Assembly: GCA_036013505.1 (NCBI GenBank) | Contig: CP107851.1 | Span: 4,039,501 to 4,103,500, forward strand | Source of the DNA: Streptomyces sp. NBC_00510 | GTDB taxonomy: Bacteria > Actinomycetota > Actinomycetes > Streptomycetales > Streptomycetaceae | Direction of reading: 5' to 3' | DNA length: 64,000 nt | Shown: piece after piece, positions 61,791-64,000 of the stretch | Position numbering within the stretch: the stretch's first letter is position 1 | How the letters are laid out: the number at the start of each line of letters is the position of its first letter | Program-made: the position numbers and the translations under genes | Notes under the pieces: generated by a model | What the model was told of the DNA's origin: nothing | Seen by the model: the letters and a program-made list of their open reading frames with translations, nothing else | Database searches by the model: none

Positions 61791-63110
61791 TTACGCCCGC
61801 CCGTCCTCCAGCATCTCCGTCACGAGCGCGGCGATCGGCGAGCGCTCGGAACGGGTCAGGGTGATGTGCGCGAACAGCGGGTGGCCCTTGAGCTTCTCGA
61901 CGACGGCGACCACTCCGTCGTACCGACCCACCCTCAGGTTGTCGCGCTGGGCGACGTCATGAGTCAGGACAACCCTGGAATTCTGCCCGATACGGGACAA
62001 CACGGTCAGCAGGACGTTGCGCTCCAGGGACTGCGCCTCGTCGACGATCACGAAGGCGTCGTGCAGGGAGCGGCCCCGGATGTGCGTGAGGGGCAGGACC
62101 TCCAGCATGCCGCGCGCCACGACCTCCTCGATGACCTCCTTCGACGTCACCGCGCCCAGGGTGTCGAAGACCGCCTGGGCCCACGGGCTCATCTTCTCCG
62201 CCTCGGTGCCCGGCAGGTAGCCGAGCTCCTGACCGCCCACGGCGTACAGCGGCCGGAAGACCATGACCTTCTGGTGCTGCTGACGCTCCAGCACCGCCTC
62301 CAGCCCCGCGCACAGCGCCAGCGCCGACTTGCCGGTGCCGGCCCGGCCGCCCATCGACACGATGCCGACGTCCGGGTCGAGCAGCAGGTCCAGCGCGATC
62401 CGCTGCTCGGCGCTGCGGCCGTGGATGCCGAAGGCCTCCCGGTCGCCGCGCACCAGCCGGACCCGGCCGTCGGCCGTGACCCGGCCGAGCGCCTTGCCGC
62501 GGTCCGACTGCAGCACCAGACCGGTGTGCACCGGAAGCCCGGCCGCGTCGGGCACGTCGACCGTCTCCTCCTGGAAGAGGTCGTCCACCTCCTGGGCCGA
62601 GACCTGCAGCTCGTGCATCCCCGTCCACCCGGAGGTGATCGCGAGCTCGGCCCGGTACTCCTCGGCCAGCAGGCCGACGGAGGAGGCCTTGACGCGCAGC
62701 GGCAGGTCCTTGGAGACGACGGTGACGTCGTACCCCTCGGCCTGGAGGTTCCGGGCCACCGCGAGGATCCGCGAGTCGTTGTCGCCCAGGCGGAACCCCG
62801 CGGGCAGCACGCCCGGGTCCGAGTGGTTCAGCTCGACGCGCAGGGTGCCGCCCAGCTCGCCGATCGGGATGGGTGCGTCCAGCCGCCCGTACCGGATCCG
62901 GTACTCGTCGAGCAGCCGCAACGCCTGGCGGGCGAAGTAGCCGAGCTCGGGGTGGTGGCGCTTGGCTTCCAACTCGGTCACCACCACGACCGGCAGGACC
63001 ACCTCGTGCTCGTCGAAGCGGAGGAGGGCATGCGGGTCGGCAAGCAGCACGCTGGTGTCGAGTACGTAAGTGCGCCGGTCGTGCTCACGGCGATTCTTGC
63101 TGGTCACCAC
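61791..63110 (-). CDS. PIN-domain PhoH-family ATPase/ribonuclease
   Basis: A 439-residue two-domain protein. The N-terminal PIN nuclease (about 12-140) keeps its acidic residues (D18 in VLDTSVL, E46, D110/D112 in GDNDSRIL, D135). The C-terminal PhoH ATPase has Walker A GRAGTGKS (255-262) and Walker B FVIVDEAQSLE. This is the PhoH2 (VapC-PhoH) fusion, known in mycobacteria as an ATP-dependent RNA helicase with RNase activity. GTG start at 63110 with GAGGGGG about 11 bases upstream; a second GTG follows directly. Confidence 0.93.
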   Translation of the reverse strand: MVTSKNRREHDRRTYVLDTSVLLADPHALLRFDEHEVVLPVVVVTELEAKRHHPELGYFARQALRLLDEYRIRYGRLDAPIPIGELGGTLRVELNHSDPGVLPAGFRLGDNDSRILAVARNLQAEGYDVTVVSKDLPLRVKASSVGLLAEEYRAELAITSGWTGMHELQVSAQEVDDLFQEETVDVPDAAGLPVHTGLVLQSDRGKALGRVTADGRVRLVRGDREAFGIHGRSAEQRIALDLLLDPDVGIVSMGGRAGTGKSALALCAGLEAVLERQQHQKVMVFRPLYAVGGQELGYLPGTEAEKMSPWAQAVFDTLGAVTSKEVIEEVVARGMLEVLPLTHIRGRSLHDAFVIVDEAQSLERNVLLTVLSRIGQNSRVVLTHDVAQRDNLRVGRYDGVVAVVEKLKGHPLFAHITLTRSERSPIAALVTEMLEDGRA

Positions 63111-63548
63111 GTGTGGACGAACCCCCTCGGAAGAGGTCGGGGTGCGACGGCGTCGCGCGGGACAGGGCCGGGACCGACCAGGAGGGCCGGACCGCGGCCC
63201 TTCGAGTCGACGCGGTCAATGCCGTCCGAGTCAAGGGTTGACAACGGCACGTCCGTGAGCAAGGGGCCTCCCGGGCGGACGGGCCAGGTGCCGTCCGCTT
63301 CTGTCCGACATCCATGGGCCGGATGTCGGTCTGACGGGTCTATTCCCTCGAAAGTGGAGGCCTATGCGACTGCATATGACAGGTGTTGGCCCGGGCCCTA
63401 CCCTTGCCGCCCCGCCGCCCGATGTTCGCGCCCCCGTCGCCGGGACGTAATCCGGCCACCGCCCCTTCGGCCGTTCGCCGCAACCCCGGTGTGGCGCATC
63501 TCTCCTCGGCAGGGCCGTTCGGGTGACCCCGGGAGCCGGGGTCCGCCC
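63111..63548. promoter_or_regulatory. Intergenic region, cis-prenyltransferase / PhoH-like gene
   Basis: No gene in these 438 bases. Dyads: CCGACATCC-N7-GGATGTCGG (63305-63329) and TATGC-N4-GCATA (63363-63376) in a locally AT-richer patch. They may belong to the PhoH-gene promoter. Confidence 0.4.
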
Positions 63549-64000
63549 TCAGGCCCCGTAGCGCCGGTGCCGCGCCGCGTAATCACGCAACGCCCGCAGG
63601 AAGTCCACCCTGCGGAACGCCGGCCAGAACACCTCGCAGAAGTAGTACTCCGAATGCGCGCTCTGCCAGAGCATGAAGCCCGACAGGCGCTGCTCGCCGG
63701 AGGTGCGGATGACGAGGTCGGGGTCGGGCTGGCCGCGGGTGTAGAGGTGCTCCGCGATGTGGTCGATGTCGAGGATCTCCGCGAGGTCCTCGATGGAGGT
63801 GCCGCGGCCGGCGTGCTCGTGGAGGAGGGAGCGGACCGCGTCGGCGATCTCCTGGCGGCCGCCGTAGCCCACGGCGACGTTGACGAGTATGCCCTCGACG
63901 CCCTCCGTGGCCTGCTCGGCCTCCTTGAGGACCGACTGGGTGCGGGCGGGCAGCAGGTCCTTCGCACCGACGTGGTGGACGCGCCAGCGGCCGGTCGCGG
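63549..64000 (-). CDS. uppS: Isoprenyl (cis-prenyl) transferase, 3' part
   Basis: The gene runs off the window; 150 codons of the C-terminal part are visible. The frame reads EGILVNVAVGYGGRQEIADAVRSLL, then DIDHIAEHLYTRGQPDPDLVIRTSGEQRLSGFMLWQSAHSEYYF, which is the conserved RxSGExRLSxF pyrophosphate-binding region of cis-prenyltransferases. It condenses isopentenyl diphosphate onto allylic prenyl diphosphates to give polyprenyl carriers for the cell wall. Whether it makes the C55 or a shorter chain cannot be told. Confidence 0.9.
   Translation of the reverse strand, partial: ATGRWRVHHVGAKDLLPARTQSVLKEAEQATEGVEGILVNVAVGYGGRQEIADAVRSLLHEHAGRGTSIEDLAEILDIDHIAEHLYTRGQPDPDLVIRTSGEQRLSGFMLWQSAHSEYYFCEVFWPAFRRVDFLRALRDYAARHRRYGA

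Overview
The window is chromosomal DNA of a Streptomyces or very close relative. Coding sequence is strongly GC-rich with third positions almost always G or C, GTG/TTG starts are common, and the gene content is typical of that genus: WhiB-like protein, SpoIIE-type phosphatases fused to anti-sigma-like kinase domains, DUF1707, DUF4245 and DUF6542 proteins, an LAXTG sortase substrate, polyphosphate glucokinase, and an AhpCD/OxyR peroxide module. The order (peptide transporter, typA, sdh, xseAB, ispH, ppgK, glpX, fumarases, oxyR-ahpCD) resembles, from memory, the SCO5030-SCO5120 part of the S. coelicolor core chromosome. I see no prophage, insertion sequence, CRISPR array, tRNA or rRNA.

Layout. 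1-11.7 kb: a phosphotransferase, a complete oligopeptide ABC transporter on the minus strand (oppA-B-C-D-F order in transcription), typA and a second orphan oligopeptide-binding lipoprotein. 12.0-15.9 kb: a coiled-coil protein and a three-gene succinate dehydrogenase operon with a Cys/His-rich membrane anchor. 15.9-21.3 kb: two tandem paralogous PAS-PAS-GAF-SpoIIE-HATPase regulators. 21.4-27.2 kb: Nudix, SPOR, RpiB-like, GntR, M14 peptidase, sortase substrate and AhpD-like genes. 27.4-33.6 kb: a NarL-type two-component pair and several secreted or hypothetical proteins including a SUKH-domain protein. 33.8-43.3 kb: housekeeping genes (ychF, ppgK, ispH, xseAB, glpX) with a WhiB-like and a DUF1707 regulator. 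43.4-50.9 kb: class I and class II fumarases side by side, a DUF402 hydrolase, a methyltransferase and a third SpoIIE-type regulator that carries a TTA codon. 51.1-59.1 kb: catalase, a PadR/ABC exporter operon and the oxyR-ahpCD divergon. 59.3-64 kb: an AI-2E family protein, a lytic transglycosylase-like secreted protein, a PIN-PhoH protein and the 3' part of a cis-prenyltransferase gene cut by the window end.

Functionally the window joins central carbon metabolism (Sdh, two fumarases, GlpX, PpgK), peroxide defence (catalase, AhpCD, OxyR), envelope work (isoprenoid supply by IspH and UppS, sortase substrate, SLT protein) and developmental-type signalling (three SpoIIE proteins, WhiB, peptide uptake). 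Most genes are separated by GC-rich perfect hairpins that I read as intrinsic terminators. About ten genes have a TAnnnT box 6-7 bases before the start codon and no Shine-Dalgarno, which points to leaderless transcripts.

Most noteworthy: a TTA (bldA-type) codon in the third SpoIIE gene; an oxyR frame with no ATG or GTG start; a four-copy GATCAATG array with twin 31-bp spacing between oxyR and ahpC; an 11-bp perfect inverted repeat over the RpiB-SPOR promoter; and a membrane anchor of Sdh with an SCHSCRH motif compatible with a membrane-embedded Rieske-like cluster.
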